Below, in pieces: positions 55,104 through 63,981 of a DNA stretch of 64,000 bases. The stretch is from positions 30,157 through 94,156 of the forward strand of contig JAPPBX010000095.1 of NCBI GenBank assembly GCA_026702755.1, read 5' to 3'. Position 1 is the stretch's first letter. Each line of letters opens with the position of its first letter. The notes under the pieces are model-generated. The model did not search any database, was not told where the DNA came from, and worked only from the letters and a program-made list of their open reading frames with translations. Origin of the DNA: Candidatus Poribacteria bacterium (lineage in GTDB: Bacteria; Poribacteria; WGA-4E; WGA-3G). Position numbers and translations under genes: made by a program.

Positions 55104-56129
55104 CTATCGTGCTAACTTCTGTTGTAGTTTTGGACTCTCTATAACATCGCGGTTAACAACATACGAAGGGATTTGGCCAGCAGCCACGCTGATGATACTC
55201 CGACACGCACTCTTGGCGTTGCCTTCAAAGCATTCGTCTGTCCAACAGATACTGTGCGGCGTAAGGATTACATTGTCTAAGCTTAAGAGCAGGTCATCAT
55301 CACTCATTGGTTCCTGCTCAAAGACATCGAGTCCTGCCCCTTGGATCTGTCGATTCTGCAGTGCCTCTGTCAATGCCTTCTGGTCAACAATCGGACCGCG
55401 TGCGGTGTTGATGAGGTAAGCCGTCGGTTTCATCAACCCGATACGTCTCGCATCAACAATCCCTCGCGTCTCTTCATTTAGCGGGCAGCAGACACATATA
55501 AAATCGGCAGTTTGCATCAAGGTGTCCAGATCGACCAGTTCTACATCGACTTCTGCCGCTTCAGCAGGTGTGACGTACGGATCGTAAGTGATATGGCGCA
55601 TCCCGAAAGGTTTCGCTAATTTAAATGCCTCTTTTCCAATATTACCCATACCGACAAGTCCAAGCGTTCTGCCAATCAACCCCATTCCCCTATAGTTTTG
55701 TGTGTTTCTCCAACCGCCAGCACGGGTGAGTCGATCCTTTATTAGCAGCATGTGGCTCAGCGATAGGACAAAGGTCATGATGGAGGTAGCAACGGGACGG
55801 CGAACACCATCGGGGGCAATTGTTAGCAGCACACCGTTTTCAGTACAGGCTTCCACGTCCACCTTATCATAGCCGACACCGAATCGAGCGATGATAGACA
55901 ATTTGTCTGTCCCTGTGAACGTCTCTGCTGTAATACCCGTTCCCAATACTAAGAGGGCATCGTAATCCTGCACCTGTGTTGCTTGTAATACCGGTGTATT
56001 CTCAGCAATATATTCCCATTGTAGACCGGCTTCATCAAAAAGTGGACCGGCAAAATCATCTAAATCAGAGGTGCCATCGGGCCCCAGAAAGTCCCGTGTG
56101 ACACCTACCCGAAATACGGATTTGTTCAT
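55104..56129 (-). CDS. D-isomer-specific 2-hydroxyacid dehydrogenase
   Basis: A 341-residue NAD-dependent enzyme of the phosphoglycerate-dehydrogenase type. The nucleotide loop is G-L-V-G-M-G-N-I-G; the catalytic arginine is in N-T-A-R-G-P-I-V-D, the glutamate in F-E-Q-E-P and the histidine in T-P-H-S-I-C-W. There is no ACT domain, so it is not a serine-regulated SerA. The frame opens with a TTG at 56141 that overlaps the upstream gene. The ATG at 56129 is preferred, with GAGGAA before it and one base between it and the stop codon of the solute-binding protein gene. The two genes are therefore translationally linked. Confidence 0.9.
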   Translation of the reverse strand: MNKSVFRVGVTRDFLGPDGTSDLDDFAGPLFDEAGLQWEYIAENTPVLQATQVQDYDALLVLGTGITAETFTGTDKLSIIARFGVGYDKVDVEACTENGVLLTIAPDGVRRPVATSIMTFVLSLSHMLLIKDRLTRAGGWRNTQNYRGMGLIGRTLGLVGMGNIGKEAFKLAKPFGMRHITYDPYVTPAEAAEVDVELVDLDTLMQTADFICVCCPLNEETRGIVDARRIGLMKPTAYLINTARGPIVDQKALTEALQNRQIQGAGLDVFEQEPMSDDDLLLSLDNVILTPHSICWTDECFEGNAKSACRSIISVAAGQIPSYVVNRDVIESPKLQQKLAR

Positions 56130-56130
56130 A

Positions 56131-57723
56131 TTATTCCTCAATCCAAATGTGACGGAAGTACCTCCACTTCAACGGATGGAGTTTGAGATTCTTGACCTTT
56201 TTGTTAATCACTAAAATCTGTTTTGCGTGCGCCAAGGGCACCCACGGTACATCTTTATGAAAAATCTGCTGTGCCTCTTGGTAGAGCGAGACCCGCTTTT
56301 CTCGATCCGAGATTGCTCTCGCCTGCTCTAAAACGTCTTGCATTTCATCGCTGCGATAAAATGCGATGTTTCCGGCGGGCTTCTCCGCTGACGATTTGCT
56401 TAAAAGAAAATAGAGGAAATTATCTGGGTCACCGAGGTCAGCACTCCATCCTAACATTGCCATATCGTGTTCACCGTGTTTCGTTTTCTCAAGATAGGTG
56501 CCCCAGTCGAAGGTCACGATTTTTGTTTCAATGCCAATATTTCGGAGTTCGGATTGCAGTGCCTCTGCAAGGGCGCGTCCGTCCGGAATATAGGGACGTG
56601 GTACCGGCAATGCCCAGAGCGTTGTCTCGAAACCGTCGGGGTACCCTGCTTCAGTGAGAAGTCGCTTCGCCAGTTCTGGATCATAAGCGTAATCCTCAAT
56701 CGAATCGTCATAACTCCAAAGCGTCGGCGGAATCGGGTTCTTCGCTGGAATGCCCATTCCCTGATACAGATATTCAATAATCACTGATTTGTTAATGGCG
56801 TGGTTTATAGCGAGCCGGACTTTGAGGTTGTCGAAAGGTGGCTTGTCCATATTCATCGCAAGATAGCCGATACTCATACCGGGTTGCGCGATCAACTCCA
56901 GCGTCTCATCGTCTCGAATCTGTTCCAAATCGTCCGGATTTGGGAACTCCATCGCATGGAGACTTCCTTGCTGAAGTTCAATAAGCCTCACCGAGTTATC
57001 AGGAATAGAACGGAAGATGACTCTATCTAACATAGGTCGCCCATCCCAGTAGGCATCGTTTGCCGCAAGCACAATCTTATCTTTCCTGTCCCACTGCACA
57101 AACTTGAACGGACCGGTACCAACCGGGTTATTAGAAAACTCATCACCCCATTTTTGCGCTGCTGTTGGGCTAACAATGGAAAACGGGGTTATTGCAATCG
57201 TATAGATAAACGGGGCGTAAGCCGTTTTAAGGCGAATTTGGACGGTAAAGTCATCTACAGCGGTAATTTCATCGACAATCTCTGCTAAGCCTGTGGCTAT
57301 CCAGTAAATGTAGCTGCCGCCGACCTTATGGAACGGATGGGTTTTATCGTGCTGTCGGTTAAGGGAAAAGAGAACGGCTTCGGCATTGAAGGGGGTTCCG
57401 TCATGGAAGGTTACGCCTTGCCGAAGATGAAAGGTCCATGTCAAACCGTCTTCCGAGTTCTCCCAACTTGTGGCGAGACCCGGCTCAAGTTCAGCACTCC
57501 CCTCTTTGTATTGAACGAGTGTATCGTAGATGTTATCGCAGACTTTGAAGGATTCCCCATCTTCCTCAAGGGCGGGGTCTAATCCGACAGAATCACCACC
57601 GCGACCGAATATTAGGGTGCCGCCCTGTTTTGAATGCGAATCGGCAAATACAGGGGAAAACATGGCAATCGGTAGTATCAGGACAATGAGTAAGAAGACC
57701 TGTGTGGAAAGTTTGTTTTGCAT
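56131..57723 (-). CDS. ABC transporter solute-binding protein, family 5 (peptide/opine type)
   Basis: A 530-residue periplasmic or lipid-free extracytoplasmic protein with a signal peptide ending near V-F-A-D (residue 28). T-L-I-F-G-R-G-G-D-S-V-G-L-D-P and T-W-T-F-H-L-R-Q-G-V-T-F-H-D-G-T-P-F-N-A are the classical SBP_bac_5 blocks. Members bind peptides, opines, nickel or sugars. GGAG precedes the ATG, and a promoter with TTGACA is 40 bases upstream. No permease or ATPase gene is present downstream, so the transporter would have to borrow these. It heads the operon with the hydroxyacid dehydrogenase and two PhyH genes. Confidence 0.92.
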   Translation of the reverse strand: MQNKLSTQVFLLIVLILPIAMFSPVFADSHSKQGGTLIFGRGGDSVGLDPALEEDGESFKVCDNIYDTLVQYKEGSAELEPGLATSWENSEDGLTWTFHLRQGVTFHDGTPFNAEAVLFSLNRQHDKTHPFHKVGGSYIYWIATGLAEIVDEITAVDDFTVQIRLKTAYAPFIYTIAITPFSIVSPTAAQKWGDEFSNNPVGTGPFKFVQWDRKDKIVLAANDAYWDGRPMLDRVIFRSIPDNSVRLIELQQGSLHAMEFPNPDDLEQIRDDETLELIAQPGMSIGYLAMNMDKPPFDNLKVRLAINHAINKSVIIEYLYQGMGIPAKNPIPPTLWSYDDSIEDYAYDPELAKRLLTEAGYPDGFETTLWALPVPRPYIPDGRALAEALQSELRNIGIETKIVTFDWGTYLEKTKHGEHDMAMLGWSADLGDPDNFLYFLLSKSSAEKPAGNIAFYRSDEMQDVLEQARAISDREKRVSLYQEAQQIFHKDVPWVPLAHAKQILVINKKVKNLKLHPLKWRYFRHIWIEE

Positions 57724-57759
57724 AATTTCTCCGATGTGTGTTTAAAAGATATATGCTCT

Positions 57760-57788
57760 ATGATACAAACTTCGCTTGGAAATGTCAA
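57760..57788 (-). promoter_or_regulatory. promoter of the solute-binding-protein operon
   Basis: On the minus strand TTGACA (57783-57788), 17 bases, TATCAT (57760-57765), about 37 bases before the ATG at 57723. Confidence 0.75.
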
Positions 57789-57843
57789 GCGGTCTTTTTC
57801 TTAGCAAAAATGACGGGGAACCCACGGCGTGTGCCTATTACTT

Positions 57844-60474
57844 TTAATAAGGATCCGTGATAGTCTCATTCACAGTCTCACGCCATGAATCTTCAAATAG
57901 CATACGGAAAGACATTGTTTTGTTATTGGTTGATGTGATCTCCATCGTGCCGTGTTGTGTAGCGTTTCGGTATGATTTTTCTAATGTTTTGATAAGTTTC
58001 TGTTTGTAGGTGGTGTCGGTGTTCCCTTCGAGGTGTTGTCCCTTGGTCTCGAAGATACAGAGCCTTTGCGGTCCCGTTTGACTCCGTTGGAGGCAGGCGA
58101 TAAAGTCTGGATAGATGCGGTCTCGCCGCCACCCTTGCAAGAAATATCCTTGCCTTGCAGCGATACGGTGCCACCATTGGATTGCGCTCTGTTTGTCTAT
58201 GTAGAGTGCGAAATCTGTTTCTAACTTGTTAAATTCCGCTTCAAACACTTGTTCAAATAGGTTAAGTTGTAACGGATCCCCGTGTGGATGCGTCATCGGT
58301 CTTGCCTCAGGTGTAAGACTGACCACGAGTGTTCTTTCCAACTGATAGTTTAATGCCTCCTCTGCTTGCAGGTTAAACTGGATTTTCCCGGCTTCCAACT
58401 TTTCTTTGAAAACAGTCTCAGCGAGTTTATCAACGCGATTATGCAAACGGCGTTTTAGATACTCGGAGAGATATAACTGGTGTGTGTATAAGGTTTCTTC
58501 GTCAACACCTTCTTCACGGTAGGCAGCGAGCGTTGCTTTTACGATGCGTGCGGCGTGCCATGGGTTCGGCAGCACATCGCCGAGTCGCCGGACGAAAAAC
58601 GCTACCTCCAAGTTGTGTGCCGCACTCTCTTGCAATTTTTTATCAATTACCGCTTCGTCTTGGAGGTGAATAGTGGCGCGGATCTCCTGTAGTTGCGCCT
58701 CCTCGCCCAAGTTGATAGGTGCTACTGCGCCGAGTTGATGCCAGTCAATTGCATTCAGGATGTCACGCTCATAATTGAGTTCACGCCAGTTCCGTCCCCG
58801 CTTATGAAGTACACGCGGCAGAAAGATGTCTATATCACGGTATCCCTGTTTACGTTCAATAGTTCGCTGAACACGCTCTACACCGGTCCCTTCAACAAAA
58901 TCGCCTAATCCTGTTAACCCTTCTGCCTCTAATCCTTTCTTAACATTCGCGACCGCAGCCTTTACTTGTTGATTGTAACAGAAGATATAACAACTATCCA
59001 GTTCTGAGCAGTTTGTAGCACGGGCGTAGGGTTGACGCATCACTCTCCCGATGAGCTGTGTCATCGCCGTCGCTGCCGTAGTGTTGTCAAGAAGTGTAAG
59101 CAGGTAAGCAAATGGGCAATCCCATCCCTCCTTCAAGGCATCTTTCGTAATGATATAACGGGCAGGGCAAAAGGGACTCATGAGATCTATCCCTGCGAGT
59201 TCATCTTGCTCCGAGGATTTTACCTTGACCTGTTCCGCTGGCACCCCTAACGCGTCAATGAGTTCTTCGCGAGCATCCTCAGCGTGTACCTTTACACCGT
59301 CGCGTTGGCTTTTGCCGGTGCGATCCACGCGAATCACAGCGATTGGACGGATGTAGCGATCTTCCACTTGCTGAAACCGATTTGCCACTTCCTCAAGTTT
59401 ATCGCGTTCTACTTTCGTCTGCGCGAGCGTATATTTCCAATCCGAATTTGGAAAATTTCGGAGCTGAATCGGGAGTTTAATCATCTCCTCTTCTTTTAGT
59501 GCCAGACCGGAGATGTTGACGAGGATATTGCTAATGCCGAGTTTGGGAGTGGCGGAGAGTTCCAATACAAAACGAGGGTTGAGCCGATTTACTGCCTCTA
59601 CAAATGTCTTATTACGGGCCAGATCCGGACTCCCATAAGCCTTGTGTGCCTCATCCAGAATCACTGTTGGACGAAGCAGCTTCAGGACATTGAAAAGGCT
59701 CTGTTTGATGAGCGCGTCTTTGGGATTTCTGGCGAATCGGGGTTGTGTGGTTTGATCGTTTTCTGCTGTTTCAAGGTCGGGGTATTTTTCTGAGAGTGCC
59801 TGATGCTCCCGCATATCGTCCTCAACGGGAAAGAACGAGGCGTAACCGCTGCTATCTCGAAAAATCTTGAGGAATTCCTTGTTTCGGTTTCGGTTTGCGG
59901 CGGGGAGCATGAGGAGCATGATACAGAGATGGTTCTCAATGTCCTGCTTCGTGAATCTGTCATCTTTTTGGAGCAGCTTGACACGACCACCGGAAGCATG
60001 CTCCAGAATCTGTCGATACGGATGCTCTTTATTTCGGAAAGCGTCCCACGTCTGTGTGTAGATGGCTTTGGTGGGGACAAGCCATAGGACAAACCCCGTA
60101 CCGAGTTTCAAGTGTCGTACTGCCTCTACACCTAACAAGGTTTTTCCGCCACCGGTTGGGACTTTTAAGCAAACATGTGGAATTGGCTCACCGGCAGCAC
60201 TCTGACGTGAGATGTGTTCTGGAATCAGGTTCTGCCCTTGTGCATCTGGGACACTCGGCAGGACAGATGCTTTTCGTAAATTTTCCCACGCAACTTGCGG
60301 ATAATCTTTAGCCTGCTTTGCCAAATTTTCCGCCTGTTCCATCAAGAAGTCCGGAACTTCATTTGACGAGAGATATGCGGTGGCTTTATCGGTTTGTTGG
60401 CGTGCCTCCTTGAGTGCCTCCAGATAGCGGTTGAATGTATCTAATGTTTGTTGCTGGTAGTCTTTGAGTTCCAT
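57844..60474 (-). CDS. res: type III restriction-modification system, Res (helicase-nuclease) subunit
   Basis: An 876-residue protein. The superfamily-2 helicase motor has Walker A V-P-T-G-G-G-K-T near residue 110, motif II D-E-A-H near 275, S-A-T-P soon after, and motif VI Q-L-I-G-R-V-M-R-Q-P near 475. The C-terminal nuclease is a PD-(D/E)XK type with Y-P-D-F and F-E-T-K-G near residues 785-805. With Mod it cuts DNA a fixed distance from inversely oriented unmodified sites (family knowledge). All motifs look intact. The mod gene is 1.2 kb upstream on the same strand, separated by HicB-like and PIN genes, which is unusual; mod and res normally adjoin. Confidence 0.9.
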   Translation of the reverse strand: MELKDYQQQTLDTFNRYLEALKEARQQTDKATAYLSSNEVPDFLMEQAENLAKQAKDYPQVAWENLRKASVLPSVPDAQGQNLIPEHISRQSAAGEPIPHVCLKVPTGGGKTLLGVEAVRHLKLGTGFVLWLVPTKAIYTQTWDAFRNKEHPYRQILEHASGGRVKLLQKDDRFTKQDIENHLCIMLLMLPAANRNRNKEFLKIFRDSSGYASFFPVEDDMREHQALSEKYPDLETAENDQTTQPRFARNPKDALIKQSLFNVLKLLRPTVILDEAHKAYGSPDLARNKTFVEAVNRLNPRFVLELSATPKLGISNILVNISGLALKEEEMIKLPIQLRNFPNSDWKYTLAQTKVERDKLEEVANRFQQVEDRYIRPIAVIRVDRTGKSQRDGVKVHAEDAREELIDALGVPAEQVKVKSSEQDELAGIDLMSPFCPARYIITKDALKEGWDCPFAYLLTLLDNTTAATAMTQLIGRVMRQPYARATNCSELDSCYIFCYNQQVKAAVANVKKGLEAEGLTGLGDFVEGTGVERVQRTIERKQGYRDIDIFLPRVLHKRGRNWRELNYERDILNAIDWHQLGAVAPINLGEEAQLQEIRATIHLQDEAVIDKKLQESAAHNLEVAFFVRRLGDVLPNPWHAARIVKATLAAYREEGVDEETLYTHQLYLSEYLKRRLHNRVDKLAETVFKEKLEAGKIQFNLQAEEALNYQLERTLVVSLTPEARPMTHPHGDPLQLNLFEQVFEAEFNKLETDFALYIDKQSAIQWWHRIAARQGYFLQGWRRDRIYPDFIACLQRSQTGPQRLCIFETKGQHLEGNTDTTYKQKLIKTLEKSYRNATQHGTMEITSTNNKTMSFRMLFEDSWRETVNETITDPY

Positions 60475-60515
60475 TGTGATTTAGAATTCGGTAATTCTAA
60501 TTTTCCTCAGACATC

Positions 60516-60541
60516 GGTAGCGGTGGTTTCCTAACCGCACC
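60516..60541. repeat. palindromic repeat before res
   Basis: GCGGTGGTTTCCTAACCGCACC-like palindrome (one mismatched pair), same family as 114-167 and 40205-40226, in the short gap between the HicB-like gene and res. Confidence 0.55.
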
Positions 60542-60544
60542 ACT

Positions 60545-60760
60545 TTATAGTGCGATTGTAACTTCCTCAAAAGCCTCGTTCTCCGTTCGCCGAATTGCCT
60601 CTTCACGATTGTATTCTATCGTTTCTTGGAGCGTAATTCGTAGTGTCTCAAGTAATGCATCTTTAGTTCGTTCTTGGCAATTAACACCGGGAATTTCCTG
60701 TATCCAACCGATCCACCAGCCTTCGTCCTTTTGGATAACAGCAGTATAGGTTTGTGTCAT
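60545..60760 (-). CDS. HicB-like protein
   Basis: A 71-residue protein with the HicB antitoxin fold: T-A-V-I-Q-K-D-E-G-W-W-I-G-W-I-Q-E-I-P-G-V-N, then a helix (E-T-L-R-I-T-L-Q-E-T-I). It ends without a DNA-binding domain, like the short stand-alone form. Two ATGs are in frame, at 60769 and 60760. AAAGGAGG ends directly against the first, leaving no spacing, but is nine bases before the second, so the second is chosen. No HicA toxin gene is adjacent; the neighbours are a PIN-domain pair and res. It may be an orphan or serve another toxin. Confidence 0.82.
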   Translation of the reverse strand: MTQTYTAVIQKDEGWWIGWIQEIPGVNCQERTKDALLETLRITLQETIEYNREEAIRRTENEAFEEVTIAL

Positions 60761-60775
60761 CGGTTCCATCCTCCT

Positions 60776-60976
60776 TTAAGAGGGTACAACAACTTTAGAC
60801 TTAAGAATCAAACCACCCTTTTCGTCTTTTATGAAATTTCCGTGTGTATCGGTAAGGAAGTCTTGTTTCTCTTGCCGTTTGATATCCTCACAGAGTGCGC
60901 GTAAATCGTACTGAAAAGAAGCAGCCCATTCGTCGCGAATCTGGTGAATTTCCTCAATAATTGGGTCCTTGAGCAT
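60776..60976 (-). CDS. small partner protein of the PIN toxin (candidate antitoxin)
   Basis: A 66-residue soluble protein with the start M-L-K-D-P-I-I-E-E-I-H-Q-I-R and the phrase D-L-R-A-L-C-E-D-I-K-R-Q-E-K. I recognise it as a short conserved partner often found behind PIN-domain genes, though no Pfam identity is asserted. Its ATG lies one base after the PIN stop codon, and GGAGG within the PIN end serves as its ribosome site, so the two are translationally coupled. The order toxin then partner is the reverse of most VapBC pairs. An antitoxin role is inference from position only. Confidence 0.7.
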   Translation of the reverse strand: MLKDPIIEEIHQIRDEWAASFQYDLRALCEDIKRQEKQDFLTDTHGNFIKDEKGGLILKSKVVVPS

Positions 60977-60977
60977 T

Positions 60978-61469
60978 TCAAAAAGCCTCCCACAAAAGTT
61001 CTAAGGGTGTGCAAATAGTTGTAGGTGTATAACCAGCAGTTTCACACACCTTGTGTATTAAAGGTAACTTGTTTGTGTTCGCAATATGCTTAAAATTCCA
61101 TGTCGCCAGATATTCTACACTATTAATCGCCGCAATAGCAATATGAAGTGCGTCTGTTTTTGCCCTTAGGGGGACCGCCCCGGCAGCAACCAAATCTTCC
61201 GCCAGAGAATACATCTCCTCCAGAGGCGTTTCTAATAAGGTGATTGATTCTAACACGTCAAGACGCTGTTGTGCTGCGTCTGTATTCCCTCGACTGATTT
61301 CCTGTCTAACAACTGTTGAAGAAACAAGTTCATATTTCCGATCCGCAACGTTGTCCCACCAATAGCGAGTTATCTGCTGACCCATAGAGATAATAAAATC
61401 ACGACTTGCTCTTGAAGTGAGATAACTAATGACCGAAGTTTCTACATAAATACGGGGTTTAGCTTTCAT
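60978..61469 (-). CDS. PIN-domain ribonuclease, VapC-like toxin
   Basis: A 163-residue protein. The acidic residues expected at the PIN active site are seen: E in Y-V-E-T-S-V-I-S-Y near residue 9, E in V-V-R-Q-E-I-S-R near 57, D in A-K-T-D-A-L-H-I-A near 105, and a final N/H in A-T-W-N-F-K-H near 122. Such proteins cleave RNA when freed from their antitoxin. The start has only a weak ribosome site. It is coupled to the small gene at 60776-60976. A palindrome that contains a TATAAT lies about 130 bases upstream (61598-61612) and may control it. Confidence 0.85.
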   Translation of the reverse strand: MKAKPRIYVETSVISYLTSRASRDFIISMGQQITRYWWDNVADRKYELVSSTVVRQEISRGNTDAAQQRLDVLESITLLETPLEEMYSLAEDLVAAGAVPLRAKTDALHIAIAAINSVEYLATWNFKHIANTNKLPLIHKVCETAGYTPTTICTPLELLWEAF

Positions 61470-61597
61470 AAATTCTTTACTTTTCGATCGGTTCCGTCCT
61501 TCTTTAAGAAATAGTCCTATAAGTGTAGCATGAATGGACGGTAAGACCCCGTCAATTCCTTCTGAGGTGTAAATGCCATCTGTTTTCCCCTTTTGAG

Positions 61598-61612
61598 ATG
61601 CTATTATAGCAT
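61598..61612. promoter_or_regulatory. perfect palindrome, possible operator of the PIN module
   Basis: ATGCTAT-T-ATAGCAT, a 7-bp perfect inverted repeat. On the minus strand it contains TATAAT, but no good -35 box stands 17 bases before it. Toxin-antitoxin genes often self-repress at such sites; here only the palindrome is seen. Confidence 0.35.
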
Positions 61613-61669
61613 GAATTCGCAGCGATCTCCAGTCAAAATATAAAACTATGAAACAACGGAAACCGTTCT

Positions 61670-63381
61670 CTACGCATCTGCAATGCGATGGATGTTGTAG
61701 GGCAGCTGGCAGAAAGTAATGCCCATGCTGGTTAATTCTTTCTGACTGATGAATTTTTGAGGCGCATAGACATAGGCACTTTTACCGCTCTCTTTGCAGG
61801 CTTTGGCAATCTGTTCGGCACGCGCCCCATCTAATGCAGACGCGCTGCTTTCCAAAAACGCCAATGTAGGTTCATAGATGAGATAGAAACGGATGGCGTT
61901 GGTTTCGCCGAAACAGTAATCCTTTCGTTTTTTGATTGAGGTTAACGCGCTGCCAGTCGCTGTATAGGCGATATAGTGTGCTAAATCCTCGTAGGTAGGG
62001 AGATTTTCGCCAGTGAGCATGTCTTCTTCATCAATTGATTCACCGAGGGTGCAGTATGTGAAAGAGCCACCGAGTCCATTTTGGAGGGTTTCATCTGTGG
62101 CATTTTCAACGCCGTTTATGACGCGTCGGACGCGTTCGGCTGTGATGGTGTCTGCGTAATCTTCGCACTCAATGAGAATAAATTTTCGGTTCCCGCCATC
62201 TTCTTTGTTGAGCGCGAGGACAGCATGGGCGGTGGTGCCGCTGCCTGCGAAGGAGTCAAGGATAATGTCATTAGGACCGGCACCGGAAATACTTATCAAG
62301 TCATGTAAGAAATGCGGAGATTTTGGATAATCAAAGGTCCTTGTGTTGTCAAAAATTTCTTTTACAGTAGTTGTTGCCGTCGTAGCGGAGTACTTGGGTG
62401 AATAAAATGTCGACTTTGGTTTTTTTGATGGGATAACTCCACCCGGAGGTCGCTGTTTCTTATGTAATGCCCAACTATTTCCTGACTGAATAGCCAGAAT
62501 CTCATCTGGATTCGCTGCAACAGTATCTCGGCCCCAACGCCAAGTAACTTCTTTATTTCCATCAGCAATCGGCAAAAGTTTTGTTGATGTTCCAGATTTC
62601 GGCTCTACTCCTACTGTACCATCTTCATGTACATATATTGGATAAAAGAGATTTGGTCTTTTTTCTCTAGGAGCGTTTTCTCCACTGTACTTCAGATTAG
62701 CACCTTTTTTGTACCATCCGACATCATCTTCAAGCCAGTCATCAATTTCATCATCATGCAAAGGCACTTCATGTAAAAGTGCTGATCTAGCAACTTTCTC
62801 ATAAACAAGTACGCTTTCATGCGTAGTGGTGAAACCTCGATTGTCGCGACTTCCTTTTAGATTAAGAACTGCTGCAAGGCATGTAATAAACATCTCAGCC
62901 CCAAATATTTCGTCCATCATCATTCTTAAATGGTGCTGCTCGTGATGGTCAATAGAAACAAAAATTACGCCATCATCGGAAAGCAATTCGCGTAGCAAAT
63001 GTAGGCGCGGCCACATCATGCAGAGCCACTTGTCATGGCGTTCAAGGTCCTCACCATCGACCGGGCTGTTTTGAGCAAACCACGCTTGCATCAGAGGGCT
63101 ATTCACTCGGTCATTGTACACCCAAGCCTGACTACCCGTATTATACGGAGGATCAATGTAGATGCACTTTATTCTTCCAGCGTATTTCGGGAGAAGTGCT
63201 TTTAGTGCGTGCAGGTTGTCGCCGTGGATGATGAGGTTATCGTCTAGGAACGATTTTTTGTGGGGGGGGGGGGTAAACGCGTATTAAGTGATTTTTCTGT
63301 GTCTACCTGTAGGGTGCGGACGGGGACGGTGAGGTGGTGTCCGTATATGAACTGTTTGCCTTTGAAATCGAGTGTGGGCAT
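61670..63381 (-). CDS. mod: type III DNA methyltransferase (Mod), frame broken at a poly-G/C tract; phase-variable candidate
   Basis: The ATG at 63381 follows AAGGAG and begins M-P-T-L-D-F-K-G-K-Q-F-I-Y, the usual start of these Mod proteins. With 12 C on the coding strand (63262-63273) the frame hits TAG at 63244, giving 45 residues. With 10 or 13 C it runs on through D-D-N-L-I-I-H-G-D-N-L-H-A-L-K, the DPPY catalytic motif (63143-63154) and F-A-G-S-G-T-T near 62240 to the stop at 61670, a protein of 569 or 570 residues. The order DPPY then F-x-G-x-G is that of beta-class Mod enzymes that methylate adenine. The part downstream of the tract is intact, so the gene looks switched off by slippage rather than decayed. 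A homopolymer sequencing error is the alternative. Confidence 0.9.
63262..63273. repeat. 12-base poly-G tract in mod
   Basis: Twelve G on the plus strand (C on the coding strand), in codons 37-40 of mod, between the start and the DPPY motif. No other single-base run of this length was noticed in the window. Confidence 0.95.
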
Positions 63382-63390
63382 AGAGGCTCC

Positions 63391-63981
63391 TTAAAAAATC
63401 TTATTCATATCAACAGGAAAACCTGCGTTCTTCATTTCTTGCCCCAGTTTCAGTTTCCAGTCTTCTCCATCCATAGGTACATAGACTACACCGTCAATAT
63501 CTGAAGGTTTTTCTATCTCTCCTTTGAAGAGTGGAGATACTCGTTCACGGCCCAATTTTCCCATGAAATAACCGAGTTCAAAAACAACGTTCTGGCGTGC
63601 TCTGGGTTTGCTTTCGTCCTCAATTTTACCTTTTAGGGCACCAACATCATCAGGCGTGAGCAAAACGATTGCAAATCCTGCCTTATCAGCGTATTTTTCA
63701 AGTTTCTCAATGATTGTTTGTCCTCCACTGGGTTGCTCGTGAAGGATGGTTGCTTTTAAGCCCAGTTTTTCTACAAACCTAGCAACAATTTCTTTAAGGC
63801 CATCATCACGGCCGTGGACAATAAAGATTTCGTCGCCGAGAGTGTGAGGAAGCGCGGCTTCTGGTTCATCAAACAACTTAAGCTGATCACGTAGCCCCTC
63901 TAGGTTAGTAACCTCGTAGGAAACATCTCTTTGGTACCAACCTACTAGTCTTTCAATGTTGAGTTTTAGGATATAGTCTTT
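63391..63981 (-). CDS. TIR-like (CAP12/PCTIR-type) nucleotide-binding effector, N-terminus uncertain
   Basis: The 161 residues ending at 63391 match the TIR-like domain of predicted nucleotide-binding proteins (PF10137 type): [10 protein letters not shown] at the front, [17 protein letters not shown] and the [14 protein letters not shown] block with the likely catalytic glutamate. Such domains degrade NAD+ in CBASS, Pycsar and related defences. The frame stays open from 63981, but no good start codon exists; TTG at 63876 is the only candidate. A stop at 63982-63984 lies beside an A5 run, so a frameshift, with the true start outside the window, is likely. Its stop codon is nine bases before the mod ATG, so they share a transcript. 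Confidence 0.8.
   Translation of the reverse strand, partial: KDYILKLNIERLVGWYQRDVSYEVTNLEGLRDQLKLFDEPEAALPHTLGDEIFIVHGRDDGLKEIVARFVEKLGLKATILHEQPSGGQTIIEKLEKYADKAGFAIVLLTPDDVGALKGKIEDESKPRARQNVVFELGYFMGKLGRERVSPLFKGEIEKPSDIDGVVYVPMDGEDWKLKLGQEMKNAGFPVDMNKIF
63902..63914. repeat. AGGTTAGTAACCT palindrome in the TIR gene
   Basis: A near-perfect palindrome that reads E-V-T-N-L on the coding strand, matching the in-frame repeats at 14439-14490. Confidence 0.5.

Noticed and set aside
63119..63121. An internal GTG at 63121 as the real start of the methyltransferase
   Set aside because: A protein starting there would lose the DPPY catalytic motif, and the matching upstream part with its own AAGGAG and ATG exists in another frame.
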